40,037 bases of DNA from Gammaproteobacteria bacterium (GTDB taxonomy: Bacteria; Pseudomonadota; Gammaproteobacteria; Comchoanobacterales; Comchoanobacteraceae): positions 1 to 40,037 of the forward strand of contig VGUW01000002.1 in NCBI GenBank assembly GCA_016874185.1, written 5' to 3'. The stretch's first letter is position 1, and each line of letters opens with the position of its first letter. The notes below the pieces were generated by a model. The model had not been told where the DNA came from. It did no database searches and saw only the letters and a list, made by a program, of their open reading frames with translations. Position numbers and translations under genes: made by a program. Positions 15,810 through 24,678 of the stretch are shown here, in pieces.

Positions 15810-16366
15810 CACAACCAACAACAATCATCTATTTAACCGGCAAGCCTGGGGTCGGCAAATACACCATCGCTAAGGCATTAGCTGCAAAGTATGGTTTTAT
15901 CGTGTGCGATAATCAGCTGATCAATAATCCTATTTTTGAGCTATTGCAATATGACGGATATGCCAAGATACCTGATTTTGCTTGGGATACTATCGCTCGC
16001 ATAAGGGCTGAAGTTTTCGATTTCCTGGTCCATCACACCAAAAATAGTTATGTGCTTACAAACTGCTTGGCAGATACCAATGAAGATCGGAAGCTTTACG
16101 AGCAATTGAAACAAATGGCTGAGGCGCGAGGGTCATTGTTTATTCCAGTACAAATTCAAATTAGTAAAGAAGAGCATCTAAAGCGCCTGACGCGACCAGA
16201 AAGAAGGCAAAGGTGGAAATCTATTGATCCATCTGAAGCCGAAGATAATGGGTCACTTATCTCCATTACTCACCCTAATTTGTTTGCGCTAAATGTTAGC
16301 AATTTAAGCCAGGAAGATGTAGCAGAAGCGATTATGAATCATATAAAAATGCTAAGTCAGAGGTGA
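15806..16366 (+). CDS. small P-loop kinase (AAA_33/shikimate-kinase-like)
   Basis: 186 residues. Walker A TGKPGVGKYT (11-20), switch-like DNQLINNPIF in the position where small-molecule kinases bind substrate, and a lid with LKRLTRPERRQRWK. The fold is that of P-loop small-molecule kinases related to chloramphenicol phosphotransferase and gluconate/shikimate kinases. Together with the gene at 12811 this operon carries two such kinases. ATGA overlap with the nucleotidyltransferase gene. The substrate is unknown. Confidence 0.8.
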   Translation: MTQPTTIIYLTGKPGVGKYTIAKALAAKYGFIVCDNQLINNPIFELLQYDGYAKIPDFAWDTIARIRAEVFDFLVHHTKNSYVLTNCLADTNEDRKLYEQLKQMAEARGSLFIPVQIQISKEEHLKRLTRPERRQRWKSIDPSEAEDNGSLISITHPNLFALNVSNLSQEDVAEAIMNHIKMLSQR

Positions 16367-16368
16367 AT

Positions 16369-17151
16369 ATGAAAATACTTAAACATACAACAGCAAAAGC
16401 CTCTTATTACAACACAAGGGCTGAGTGTTATGATGAATTTAATGAAAATAATTCGAAGGCCATCAATGCGCTTTTAGAGAAAATATTAAAAGAGAATCAG
16501 GTTGCTACCGTTTTTGATCTTACTTGCGGTACCGGTTCTCAAGTCTTTTGGCTCGTCGAGGCAGGCTTTGAAGTTGTAGGCAGCGACATTAGCCAGAGCA
16601 TGCTCAAAATTGCTAAACAAAAAGCGAAATTAAAGCAGTTGAAAATTAAATTCTTGCAAGGAGATTGCCGCACTGTTCATGCAGGGCAGTTCGATGCTGC
16701 GATTACAATCTTTAATGCAATTGGCCATTTGACTCGCGAAGACTTCAAACTCACCATCCAAAATATAAACCGTAATTTGAATCCGGGTGGCTTGTATATT
16801 TTCGACATATTTAACTTAGATTACCTGAAAGCCGGTAATAACATCACAAAATTAACCGGAGATTGGATGGCTGCTACCGATGGTCAGAAATTCAGAGAAA
16901 TCCAATTTAGCACCATCTCTGATGACGGCATTTTAGCATCCTATAGTACCTATGTTTATCAAGATGGAAATGAGAGCCCAACAAAAGTATCAAAAGGTTA
17001 TGAAAACACCCTACAGGTTTACGGTAGCGATGAGTTGCAAGGTCTATTAAAAGAAAATGGGTTTGTTGTATTAGCTCAAACCGACATAAATGGCGAAGCG
17101 TTTTCAAAAGAGGATTCTGAGCGGATATTAACAGTTGCCAAGAAGGTGTAA
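16369..17151 (+). CDS. class I SAM-dependent methyltransferase
   Basis: 260 residues. The ATG at 16369 is chosen over an in-frame GTG at 16363 because GAGGTG sits at the right spacing and the GTG overlaps the previous stop. Rossmann fold: motif I VFDLTCGTGSQ near residue 50, acidic loop VVGSDISQSML, then FDAAITIFNAIGHL and NPGGLYIFDIF. Similar enzymes methylate small molecules, and the N-terminal SYYNTRAECYDEF resembles UbiE-like methyltransferases. It would act in the cytosol. Confidence 0.85.
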   Translation: MKILKHTTAKASYYNTRAECYDEFNENNSKAINALLEKILKENQVATVFDLTCGTGSQVFWLVEAGFEVVGSDISQSMLKIAKQKAKLKQLKIKFLQGDCRTVHAGQFDAAITIFNAIGHLTREDFKLTIQNINRNLNPGGLYIFDIFNLDYLKAGNNITKLTGDWMAATDGQKFREIQFSTISDDGILASYSTYVYQDGNESPTKVSKGYENTLQVYGSDELQGLLKENGFVVLAQTDINGEAFSKEDSERILTVAKKV

Positions 17152-17155
17152 TGCT

Positions 17156-17683
17156 ATGAATAAAATAATCCTCTACATTGCAACTTCGCTTGATGGCTTT
17201 ATCGCAGATATTAACGGCGGCGTTGATTGGCTTCCGCATCCAAAAGATGATGCCGAACTAGAAGCCGTTGGCTATAAAGACCTAATGGAACGCATCGATA
17301 TAATTCTAATGGGAAGCCGAAGCTACAAACAAATTTTAAGCTTTGGTGATTGGGGCTGGCCGGATAAACACACTTATGTTTTCACCTCTAAACAACTTGA
17401 AATTGACAAACCCTATATCAGTATTACGCACGATAGTCCACTTGAATTTATGACCAAATTGAAAGACCGAAAATCAGATAAAGACATCTGGTTACTAGGC
17501 GGCGCTCAATTGGCCCAAAGCTTTGCACAAGAAGGCTTGATTGATGAAATCATTCTTACAATTGTGCCTCAAACTTTAGGAACCGGCATACCTCTAGGTT
17601 TAAGTTTTGAAAAGTTTGATTTAATAACTGAAAAATCCCTGACAGATGGGATGGTTCAACAAATTTATTTGAGGAAGGAATGA
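17156..17683 (+). CDS. dihydrofolate reductase/RibD C-terminal family protein
   Basis: 175 residues from the ATG at 17156, four bases after the methyltransferase stop. The DHFR-like fold is shown by ATSLDGFIADINGGVDWLP at the N-terminus, IILMGSRSYKQIL for NADPH binding, DIWLLGGAQLAQSF and IDEIILTIVPQTLGTGIPL. This is the YyaP/YwjB-RibD C-terminal group, not folate-metabolism FolA. Such enzymes may reduce pterin- or flavin-like substrates, and horizontally carried DHFR relatives can affect antifolate sensitivity; that link is speculative. ATGA with the next gene. Confidence 0.86.
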   Translation: MNKIILYIATSLDGFIADINGGVDWLPHPKDDAELEAVGYKDLMERIDIILMGSRSYKQILSFGDWGWPDKHTYVFTSKQLEIDKPYISITHDSPLEFMTKLKDRKSDKDIWLLGGAQLAQSFAQEGLIDEIILTIVPQTLGTGIPLGLSFEKFDLITEKSLTDGMVQQIYLRKE

Positions 17684-18141
17684 ACAATCTCACTCACAGA
17701 AAAGCAAGAATTGCTGATTTACCAAGTCTTATAGAGCTACTCTTAGAAGATGAGCTTGGGGCTAGCAGAGAATCAAAATCAGCTGCGGTGCACGAAAACT
17801 ACATCAAAGCATTTCACAAAATCGATAGCGATCCAAACCAATATTTAATGGTTGTAGAAAATGGTGACGAGATTATCGGCACTTGCCACCTTACGATTAT
17901 GCCATCACTCACTTTTATCGGCAGTACCCGTATGCAAATAGAAGCTGTCAGGGTAGCCGGGAAATATAGAAGGCAGAAAATAGGATCTTGGATGTTTGAC
18001 CAAGCGATTTCTTATGCCAAAGAACATGACGTTTCCATTATCCAACTCACAACTAACAAAAAGCGGCCAAAAGCAAAACATTTTTATGAAAAACTTGGCT
18101 TCGAGCCCAACCATGAAGGCATGAAATTATATTTGGAATAA
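17680..18141 (+). CDS. GNAT N-acetyltransferase
   Basis: 153 residues with one GNAT domain: N-terminal RKARIADLPSLIELL, central IIGTCHLTIMPSLTF and QIEAVRVAGKYRRQKIGSWM carrying the acetyl-CoA loop, and HFYEKLGFEP at the end. This pattern matches the common small-substrate acetyltransferases. ATGA overlap with the reductase gene; five bases separate it from the triple GNAT gene. Confidence 0.88.
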   Translation: MNNLTHRKARIADLPSLIELLLEDELGASRESKSAAVHENYIKAFHKIDSDPNQYLMVVENGDEIIGTCHLTIMPSLTFIGSTRMQIEAVRVAGKYRRQKIGSWMFDQAISYAKEHDVSIIQLTTNKKRPKAKHFYEKLGFEPNHEGMKLYLE

Positions 18142-18146
18142 GATCT

Positions 18147-19721
18147 ATGAAAATGAAATTTGAAAAAGTAACAGGAGCTCATTTAGACACTATCTTTAGC
18201 TGGCTTACTGAACCTCACGTTATGGAATTTTGGGATAATACCCAAGCGCATAAAGATGACATTGTCAATTTTGCTGAAGGGCGAAAAACACCATCGTGTT
18301 ATGCTGGCGGCGAGTACGTTTATTGGATCGCATATCTTGAAGATGAGCCTTTTGCGATGCTGATGACTATCCAAGAAACGCATAAGGAAGCTATAGGCGA
18401 AGAAAAACTTAAAAGACTTTCAAAAACAGGTCATACCTATGGCCTTGATTACATGATCGGCAATTCTAAATTTTTTGGTAAGGGTTACGGATCTCAAACA
18501 TTATCTGACTTTATCGGTTATTTCCGCGAATGTTTTGACCCCAAAGCAGATACTTTTTTAATTGATCCCGCGAGTGATAACGTACGCGCAAAGCATGTTT
18601 ATATGAAGGCGGGCTTCAAACATGTGTGTGATTTCATTATGGAAGGTGATGTAAGTGGTGCGGGCAAAGTGCATCATCTACTTCTCAAAAAATTTGAACC
18701 AAAGATTTCAATTATCAATGCAACGCTGGATGATTATCCCTGCATTCAAAATATGGCACGTTTCTATGTTTATGACATATCACGAGAATGTGGATCAATT
18801 TCATCTGATTGGGCTATTCCGGAAGATGGCCTTTACAAGTGCTTTGATTTTAAAAGCTATTTTGAAGAACCGTCCAGAAAAGCTTATTTTGTTAAGGTTT
18901 ATGATGAGATAGCCGGCTTTGTTCTGCTGAATCAAGAAACGGAAAACTCTGAAAATAATTGGAACATGGGTGAGTTTTTCATTATCGCTAAATTCCAAGG
19001 TCAAGGTATTGCTTCTCGTGTAGCAAAAGAAATCTGGAATATGCATCCGGGTAAGTGGGAAGTGTCCGTTATCCCTAATAATAAGTCAGCCTTAAAGTTT
19101 TGGGAAAAAGCAATTAGTGAATTTACCTCTGGTACTTTTAATAAGCAAATCAAAGAAGTTGCATATGATGAGCATTGCCCCCGTCGCGTCATCTTTGAAT
19201 TTGATACACAAAGTAGCATCAATCAAAATACAGTTCCCCAGCTTGTTGTACGCACGTCACAACTTTCTGATATCGATGCCATGGTTTTACTGTCAAAAGC
19301 CAAGAGGTTAGCTTATGAGAAAGCACAACCACAATTTTGGCGATATGCTGGAGACGAAGGAGATAAGGCACAAAGACAGTGGTTTACAGAACTTTTGGAA
19401 GACAAGAATTATGTGATGTTCAGTGCGGAAAGCGATGCCAAAGAAATCCTTGGATTTGTGATTGGTAAGCTCATGCCTGCTCCAGAAGTTTATAACCCAG
19501 GTGGATTGACCTTGATGATAGATGATTTCTGCGTGCAATCCGAAAACCTTTGGCAATCTGTTGGTACAAGGTTAATTGCAACAGTCAAAGCTGCAGCCAA
19601 GGATAAAGGTGCCACACAAACCCTTGTGGTATGCGGCGCTCATGATCATCCAAAACGGAAGTTTTTGAGCGAACAAAATCTATCTATTGCATCTGAGTGG
19701 TTTGTAGGAGGGATTGTATGA
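18147..19721 (+). CDS. triple GNAT acetyltransferase fusion
   Basis: 524 residues comprising three consecutive GNAT domains. Residues 1-190: AAC(6')-type, starting FSWLTEPHVMEFWDN, acetyl-CoA loop KFFGKGYGSQTL, VYMKAGF. Residues about 192-360: IAKFQGQGIASRV and a FWEKA terminal motif. Residues about 368-524: LVVRTSQLSDIDAMVLL start and a weaker loop SENLWQSVGTRL. The first domain has the same type as the first domain of the gene at 13408. The third loop lacks the usual basic-Gly-Gly pattern and may bind acetyl-CoA poorly. The stop overlaps the SAP gene by ATGA. Confidence 0.85.
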   Translation: MKMKFEKVTGAHLDTIFSWLTEPHVMEFWDNTQAHKDDIVNFAEGRKTPSCYAGGEYVYWIAYLEDEPFAMLMTIQETHKEAIGEEKLKRLSKTGHTYGLDYMIGNSKFFGKGYGSQTLSDFIGYFRECFDPKADTFLIDPASDNVRAKHVYMKAGFKHVCDFIMEGDVSGAGKVHHLLLKKFEPKISIINATLDDYPCIQNMARFYVYDISRECGSISSDWAIPEDGLYKCFDFKSYFEEPSRKAYFVKVYDEIAGFVLLNQETENSENNWNMGEFFIIAKFQGQGIASRVAKEIWNMHPGKWEVSVIPNNKSALKFWEKAISEFTSGTFNKQIKEVAYDEHCPRRVIFEFDTQSSINQNTVPQLVVRTSQLSDIDAMVLLSKAKRLAYEKAQPQFWRYAGDEGDKAQRQWFTELLEDKNYVMFSAESDAKEILGFVIGKLMPAPEVYNPGGLTLMIDDFCVQSENLWQSVGTRLIATVKAAAKDKGATQTLVVCGAHDHPKRKFLSEQNLSIASEWFVGGIV

Positions 19722-20302
19722 GTCTTCGTAACATAGATCATGATCAGTTACGCGCTAGCTTACATTATTTGCATGTGAGCGAGCTAAAGATTTGCTGCGA
19801 GAAACTTAACCTTTCTGTGAAAGGCAAGAAAATAGATTTTATCAATAGAATTATACATTTCCTTAAGACTGGTGAAAAAATTAACTTGAGCGGATATCCT
19901 GCGATATCAGTATCAAAAGATCGAAACAATGGCGTTCTAAGCCCTGATGCATTAATGCTTAAGGGGACCTATAAAAACGATCTAAAAACTAGGCTTTTCT
20001 TTAAAGAAATTATAGGCCAACACTTCCACTTTACAGCTTTTGGTATTGATTGGTTAGAGAGCCGCTGGATGCAACGCAATCCACCTACATACCAAGAATT
20101 TGCTGATATGTGGAGCAAAGAATATGAGTTTAGAAAAAAATATGGAAGCGCACCGAAAGCGGAATGGGCTTATATTAATTTTGTAAAAATGTACTTAAAT
20201 GCAAATCCCAATGCGTCCCGCGATGAAATCTTAAGTAGTTGGGAAACAGAACGCGCAAAACATAAGGAATTAGTAGATAAATTTTTTAAAGGATACTTAT
20301 GA
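19718..20302 (+). CDS. SAP-domain protein with DUF6434 C-terminus
   Basis: 194 residues from the ATG at 19718, which overlaps the previous stop. A SAP motif, normally a DNA- or nucleic-acid-binding helix-turn-helix, spans about residues 20-50 (LKICCEKLNLSVKGKKIDFI then FLKTGEKI). The C-terminal part (FFKEIIGQHFHFTAFGIDWL, then PPTYQEFADMW) matches the DUF6434 pattern that often accompanies SAP in bacterial proteins. Function unknown; a regulatory or nucleic-acid role would be unusual in an operon of enzymes. ATGA-coupled to the APH gene. Confidence 0.72.
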   Translation: MSLRNIDHDQLRASLHYLHVSELKICCEKLNLSVKGKKIDFINRIIHFLKTGEKINLSGYPAISVSKDRNNGVLSPDALMLKGTYKNDLKTRLFFKEIIGQHFHFTAFGIDWLESRWMQRNPPTYQEFADMWSKEYEFRKKYGSAPKAEWAYINFVKMYLNANPNASRDEILSSWETERAKHKELVDKFFKGYL

Positions 20303-21183
20303 CTACTACATTTATGCCAACTCTTGATCTTGCGCGCAAACTCATAGCCGAGCAATTTCCTGAGTATGCTCGTTTACCTATCGTTGATGTTGAAAAACAG
20401 GGGCATGACAACCGCACCTATAGGCTCGGCGAGCAAATGCTCATTCGTATACCAACAGCCGCAGATTACGCTTTAAAGGTGCCTAAAGAACAAGAACTAC
20501 TGCCGAAACTCGCAAAACCTTTAAGCGTTAACATTCCGGCTCCGATTAAAATGGGAAAGCCATCGACAGATTATCCTTATCCATTTTCTATATACAAATG
20601 GTTGTCTGGAAAAAGTATCAATTTGCTGACGTTGACCGATCAAGAAAAAGAACAACTTGCTTCCGATCTCGCCAAGTTTTTAAAAGAACTACAAGCGATT
20701 ATCGATATTGAAGGTCCTGAGCCAGGTCAGCATAACTGGTGGCGTGGCGACCACGTCAGCGTTTACGATAAAGGCGCCAGAGAACAAATTGCAGAGCTGA
20801 CTGAAATCATAGATGCTGGGCAAGCGCTTAGCTTATGGGATAAGGCAAGTGCTACGAGATGGAACAAACAACCAATCTGGATTCATGGAGATTTTGCGAT
20901 TGGCAATATACTCATGGATAGCGGCAAACTCTCCGCAGTCATTGACTTTGGTGGTGCCGCCGTCGGTGATCCTGCCTGCGATCTTGTCATTGCATGGACG
21001 TATTTGAGCGGTAAAGCTCGTGAAATTTTTATATCAAAAATGGATATGGATGAAGATACATGGCTCCGAGCCCGTGCCTGGGCACTTTGGAAAGCGACGT
21101 TTGAGCTATGCCAAATAGAAGATAAAAATAGCCCTGAGGCTAGTTTACAAAAACGAATTATTGATGAGGTTATGAATGCCTAA
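20299..21183 (+). CDS. aminoglycoside phosphotransferase-family kinase
   Basis: 294 residues of APH/choline-kinase fold. Nucleotide-lobe strands appear in GHDNRTYRLGEQMLIRIPTA, the catalytic loop is WIHGDFAIGNIL (HGD then Asn) and the metal motif VIDFGGAAVGDPACDL. All the catalytic residues are present, so it should be an active small-molecule kinase. The family includes aminoglycoside and macrolide phosphotransferases as well as sugar kinases. It overlaps both neighbours (4 and 8 bases). Confidence 0.87.
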   Translation: MTTTFMPTLDLARKLIAEQFPEYARLPIVDVEKQGHDNRTYRLGEQMLIRIPTAADYALKVPKEQELLPKLAKPLSVNIPAPIKMGKPSTDYPYPFSIYKWLSGKSINLLTLTDQEKEQLASDLAKFLKELQAIIDIEGPEPGQHNWWRGDHVSVYDKGAREQIAELTEIIDAGQALSLWDKASATRWNKQPIWIHGDFAIGNILMDSGKLSAVIDFGGAAVGDPACDLVIAWTYLSGKAREIFISKMDMDEDTWLRARAWALWKATFELCQIEDKNSPEASLQKRIIDEVMNA

Positions 21184-22600
21184 GAAAAAATCAGAAAATA
21201 GTGAATTAACATTAAGAGAGCTGTTAATAGCTACAAATCACGAAAAGCTTGTCGATATATTATTATCATTACATGAGAGCAATCATGATGTAGGTAAGCA
21301 GCTCGATATCATTTTTGCAGGTCTAGATGATGATCCTAAAAAAATAGTCAGCATGATTAAAAAGGAAATCGCATCTCTTAAAAGATCTTCAAAATTTGTC
21401 GACTATTACGAATCTGATTCTTTGGCAGATCGTTTAAATGACTTGCGTTTGAGGATTGCGGGCGATTTGAATGCTAAGTCTCCTAAGATCGCTTTTGAAA
21501 TGATGCTTGATTTTCTAGATCTGCATAAAAATACCCTCGAGCGGGTTGATGATAGTAATGGCACGGTCAGCGGGGTATTTTTTACCGCTTGCGATGACCT
21601 CGGTTTGCTTGCTGGGCACATTAACCACCTAAATAATCAAGAAATCGTAGAAATAGTTTTCGCTCGGTTCATGAATAATAATTACAGCATTTACGACGGT
21701 ATTATTCAAAGTTTTAAGGACATTTTAAAAGATCAAGGCTTTGATTTACTTAAAGAAAAACTGGAGCATGTAGTAAATGATAAAAATGCTTTTACTATAA
21801 AACATGGCCTCAAGTCTATTGCGGATTGTAAAAATGACGTTGACGAATATATTGCTGCCTGTGCATTTAAAGACGGTATTTGTGCCCATGATCATTTGGA
21901 TATAGCTAAAAGACTTATCAAACATTGGCGTCCAAAAGAAGCGCTCAAGTGGTTAGATGATATGGAAATACCTATCAATCATTCTTGGCAACAAGATAAA
22001 AAAGACTTAAAAATACAAGCCTTAGAATTAGATGGAAATTATGAACAAGCTCAAAAAGAGCGTCTATTATGGTTTTCTGAAACCTTGAGCCCCAAAATTT
22101 ATGGGGAAATTTTAAAAGCTGCAAAACCAGATTTTAAAGAAACCTTTCAATCAGATGCTATAAAAAAAACATTTCAATTCCCAGAACCACATGGGGCCTT
22201 GAGTTTTTTAGTCCAGATACAGGAATTTGAAGAGGTAGCAAAATTCGTACATGCTAGGTTTGATGAATTAAATGGAAGGCAATATTACACGTTAAGGCCT
22301 GCTGCAGATTTGCTGCAAAATACCGATCCTATTGCAGCTACGCTCCTTTATAGAAAAATGATCGAACCAGTTTTAGATGAAACAAAATCGAAATATTATA
22401 ATTATGCAGCAAAAGATCTTGTAACATGTGGTGTTTTAAATTTTAAAATAGCAAACTGGGGCACGCTACAAAATCATGAGGAATATTTAAAAGCCATCGA
22501 AATAAAGCATAAAAGAAAAGTAAGTTTTTGGGCTGAATATAAGTCTGCTTTGCAAAAACAAGCTGCCAAAGAAGCAAAAATGGTGAGAAGCAGTGTATGA
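21176..22600 (+). CDS. DUF6880-like helical-repeat protein
   Basis: 474 residues, mostly alpha helical, without membrane segments or catalytic motif that I recognise. The N-terminal pattern (LRELLIATNHEKLVDILLSLHES, LADRLNDLRLRIAGDL) and the later TPR-like helices (CAFKDGICAHDHLDIAKRLI, RPKEALKWLDDMEIP, YEQAQKERLLWF) resemble DUF6880 proteins, which are of unknown function. Superhelical repeats suggest a scaffold or protein-binding role. It overlaps the APH gene by eight bases and TspO by four, so it belongs to the operon. Confidence 0.65.
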   Translation: MPKKKSENSELTLRELLIATNHEKLVDILLSLHESNHDVGKQLDIIFAGLDDDPKKIVSMIKKEIASLKRSSKFVDYYESDSLADRLNDLRLRIAGDLNAKSPKIAFEMMLDFLDLHKNTLERVDDSNGTVSGVFFTACDDLGLLAGHINHLNNQEIVEIVFARFMNNNYSIYDGIIQSFKDILKDQGFDLLKEKLEHVVNDKNAFTIKHGLKSIADCKNDVDEYIAACAFKDGICAHDHLDIAKRLIKHWRPKEALKWLDDMEIPINHSWQQDKKDLKIQALELDGNYEQAQKERLLWFSETLSPKIYGEILKAAKPDFKETFQSDAIKKTFQFPEPHGALSFLVQIQEFEEVAKFVHARFDELNGRQYYTLRPAADLLQNTDPIAATLLYRKMIEPVLDETKSKYYNYAAKDLVTCGVLNFKIANWGTLQNHEEYLKAIEIKHKRKVSFWAEYKSALQKQAAKEAKMVRSSV

Positions 22601-23082
22601 ATCAAAGCATTAAAAACCAACTCTCTTTAATCATCTGGGTCGTGGCGATTATCGCAATTGGAGGAGTCATTGGGTCTTTAACGAAGCCGGAGATTAGTGC
22701 TTGGTATAGCACCTTACATCGCTCCCCCGTGACACCGCCAAATTATATATTTCCAATAGCTTGGACTATTTTATACGGCATTATTGGTGCCTGCGGCTGG
22801 CTTATTTGGCGCCATCAAGCCTTTTCTAAGCTCAGTGTTATCAAAACATTATACATGACCCAGCTCATCTTAAACTGGAGCTGGACACCTTTGTTTTTTC
22901 ATTACCACTTAACCGGACTTTCCCTTGTAGTTTTAGTTGCTATGGATATTCTGGTCTGTGCGCTCATTTGGCTAGCTTATAAAAAAATGAGAGCAGTATC
23001 GCTGCTGATGATTCCTTATCTGTCATGGATTCTATTTGCAACTTACTTAAACTTTTACATATGGTGTGATATCACATATTGA
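22597..23082 (+). CDS. tspO: TspO/MBR-family tryptophan-rich sensory protein
   Basis: 161 residues with five hydrophobic segments, the TspO plan. Diagnostic motifs: GSLTKPEISAWY then LHRSPVTPPNYIFPIAWTILY, LNWSWTPLFFHYHL, and YLSWILFATYLNFYIW at the end. TspO binds porphyrins and other aromatic ligands in the membrane. It is the last gene of the MarR operon, ATGA-coupled to DUF6880, and its 3' end overlaps the convergent pdxY gene by 11 bases. Confidence 0.92.
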   Translation: MNQSIKNQLSLIIWVVAIIAIGGVIGSLTKPEISAWYSTLHRSPVTPPNYIFPIAWTILYGIIGACGWLIWRHQAFSKLSVIKTLYMTQLILNWSWTPLFFHYHLTGLSLVVLVAMDILVCALIWLAYKKMRAVSLLMIPYLSWILFATYLNFYIWCDITY

Positions 23083-23911
23083 TTATTTTCGGCAGTAATC
23101 TTTGCTCTACATTTTTATATTCCACAGCCAACACTTGTAACTCCCTTTCGCCAGCTTCAATCGTTTTCTCAATGGCAGATTGCAAATAAAATGTTGCGTA
23201 TTGTAGCGCTAACCCAATATCATTATATTGTAGATATGCACCTAAGAATGTGCTTGAGAATAAATCCCCTGTTCCGCTAATTGGAATATTAAAATGATAT
23301 TCTGGACTAGTTACTATATAGCTTTGTTGTCCATCAGATGCAAAAATATCCAAATTTACATCATCCCCTAACTTCACACCAGTTATCACAACAATCTTAA
23401 TTTTCAACTTATGAAAGTAATGAGCAACTGCTATGAGATCTTGTCTGGTATTAATATTAATACCAGATAAAACTTCAGCCTCATATTGATTAGGCGTAAT
23501 GATATCTGCACTTAATTCATTCTTAAAAAAATCCAACACTTCAGGTTTTACATAACAGCTGTTATTTCCTATTACAGGATCACATAAATATATCAGGTTA
23601 TGATTAATTGCTTTAAATTTCAATACAATCTCTTTTACAGCTTCGCATATTGCTCTACTTCCCATATATCCACTTAATATTGCAGTACATTTATGAGCTT
23701 GTCCGATATCGAATATGCCATCAACCAAACTTATAATATGCTCTTTAGAGAAAATTTCTCCTTGCCATTTCCCATAACCAGTATGGTTAGAAAACTGCAC
23801 GGTATTAATAGGCCAAACATCAAAGCCTATAGTTTGCAATGGGTAAACAGCCGCTTTGTTTCCTACGTAACCGTACGTCACATGTGATTGAATAGAGAGA
23901 ATACTTTTCAT
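23072..23911 (-). CDS. pdxY: pyridoxal kinase PdxY
   Basis: 279 residues from the ATG at 23911, which overlaps the stop of the upstream gene as TAATG. It is a ribokinase-fold vitamin B6 kinase: SIQSHVTYGYVGNKAAVYPLQ at the start, NTVQFSNHTGYGKWQG, YLCDPVIGN, DIITPNQYEAEVLSG, and the anion-hole motif PISGTGDLFSSTFLG with the catalytic Asp. It phosphorylates pyridoxal to PLP. The adjacent DUF2608 HAD gene is translationally coupled. Confidence 0.93.
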   Translation of the reverse strand: MKSILSIQSHVTYGYVGNKAAVYPLQTIGFDVWPINTVQFSNHTGYGKWQGEIFSKEHIISLVDGIFDIGQAHKCTAILSGYMGSRAICEAVKEIVLKFKAINHNLIYLCDPVIGNNSCYVKPEVLDFFKNELSADIITPNQYEAEVLSGININTRQDLIAVAHYFHKLKIKIVVITGVKLGDDVNLDIFASDGQQSYIVTSPEYHFNIPISGTGDLFSSTFLGAYLQYNDIGLALQYATFYLQSAIEKTIEAGERELQVLAVEYKNVEQRLLPKIINM

Positions 23912-24648
23912 TAGTTGCTCCAATCGTAGCAGATATTAGCCAAGGCCTCATTATTTGACGGAATGCTATCATGAGATAACGCATACTGCCATTGATAATC
24001 TGCAATAACATCTAATTCTTTCTGATTGTAATCGCAAAACAATTTTGCTTTAGCCTCTGTAAAATGCACTCCATAAAATTGGATATTAGATGGCACAGCA
24101 TCTCCAACTTCTTGCAAATTTTTTAATGTATCATCTACGAATAAAATAGAAGTTATATTTTTAAATTGCTCTGTTTCAAGCAAGTTATTTAAAAATTCGC
24201 CTTTGTTATTTGATTTGGCAGTATCTTTATTATATCCAACATATATTATTCCATCATTTATATTTTGATGAAAGCTGTGATCAAGCTTCGAAAACTTCAT
24301 ATTACTGCTTTTTATCGCAGTGTTTGTTTCCGAAGCAAAAGAAATAATCCTAGCTGTAAAACCAAGCACTGGTTTTATTTTCGCTAAATACGACATATCA
24401 TCAATCAAATTCGCATTCACTGCTTCATAATCAGTTTTGTTCATGCAAGAATAAAAGTCTTTAATAAGGTTATGAGGAGTGAGCACGTATTTTTTCACAG
24501 TATGATACCTACCATACCAAGAGCTACTGCATAAATACTGTTTTGGGGTTATTATGACATCATCTATATCTAGCAAAACTAAATCAACGTTTTTTGTAAT
24601 ATTTATGATCCATTGCTTATTGTATAGCGCCATAGTTTGTATAGACAT
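23911..24648 (-). CDS. DUF2608 HAD-like protein
   Basis: 245 residues. LVLLDIDDVIITPK (about 23-36) gives the HAD DxD motif, GFTARIIS supplies the second motif region, and SILFVDDTLKNL the acidic fourth motif. The overall pattern matches DUF2608, which occurs mainly in Legionella, Chlamydiae-type and Rickettsiales-type intracellular bacteria. There is no clear signal peptide in this copy. A phosphatase activity is likely; the substrate is unknown, although overlap with pdxY hints at B6-phosphate metabolism. Confidence 0.72.
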   Translation of the reverse strand: MSIQTMALYNKQWIINITKNVDLVLLDIDDVIITPKQYLCSSSWYGRYHTVKKYVLTPHNLIKDFYSCMNKTDYEAVNANLIDDMSYLAKIKPVLGFTARIISFASETNTAIKSSNMKFSKLDHSFHQNINDGIIYVGYNKDTAKSNNKGEFLNNLLETEQFKNITSILFVDDTLKNLQEVGDAVPSNIQFYGVHFTEAKAKLFCDYNQKELDVIADYQWQYALSHDSIPSNNEALANICYDWSN

Positions 24649-24678
24649 AAATTTTTACCAAACATTTTAGAATGACTT

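Noticed and set aside
4901-23082. Antibiotic biosynthesis cluster
   Set aside because: Tailoring-type enzymes are present but no scaffold-forming synthase, so detoxification is the simpler reading.
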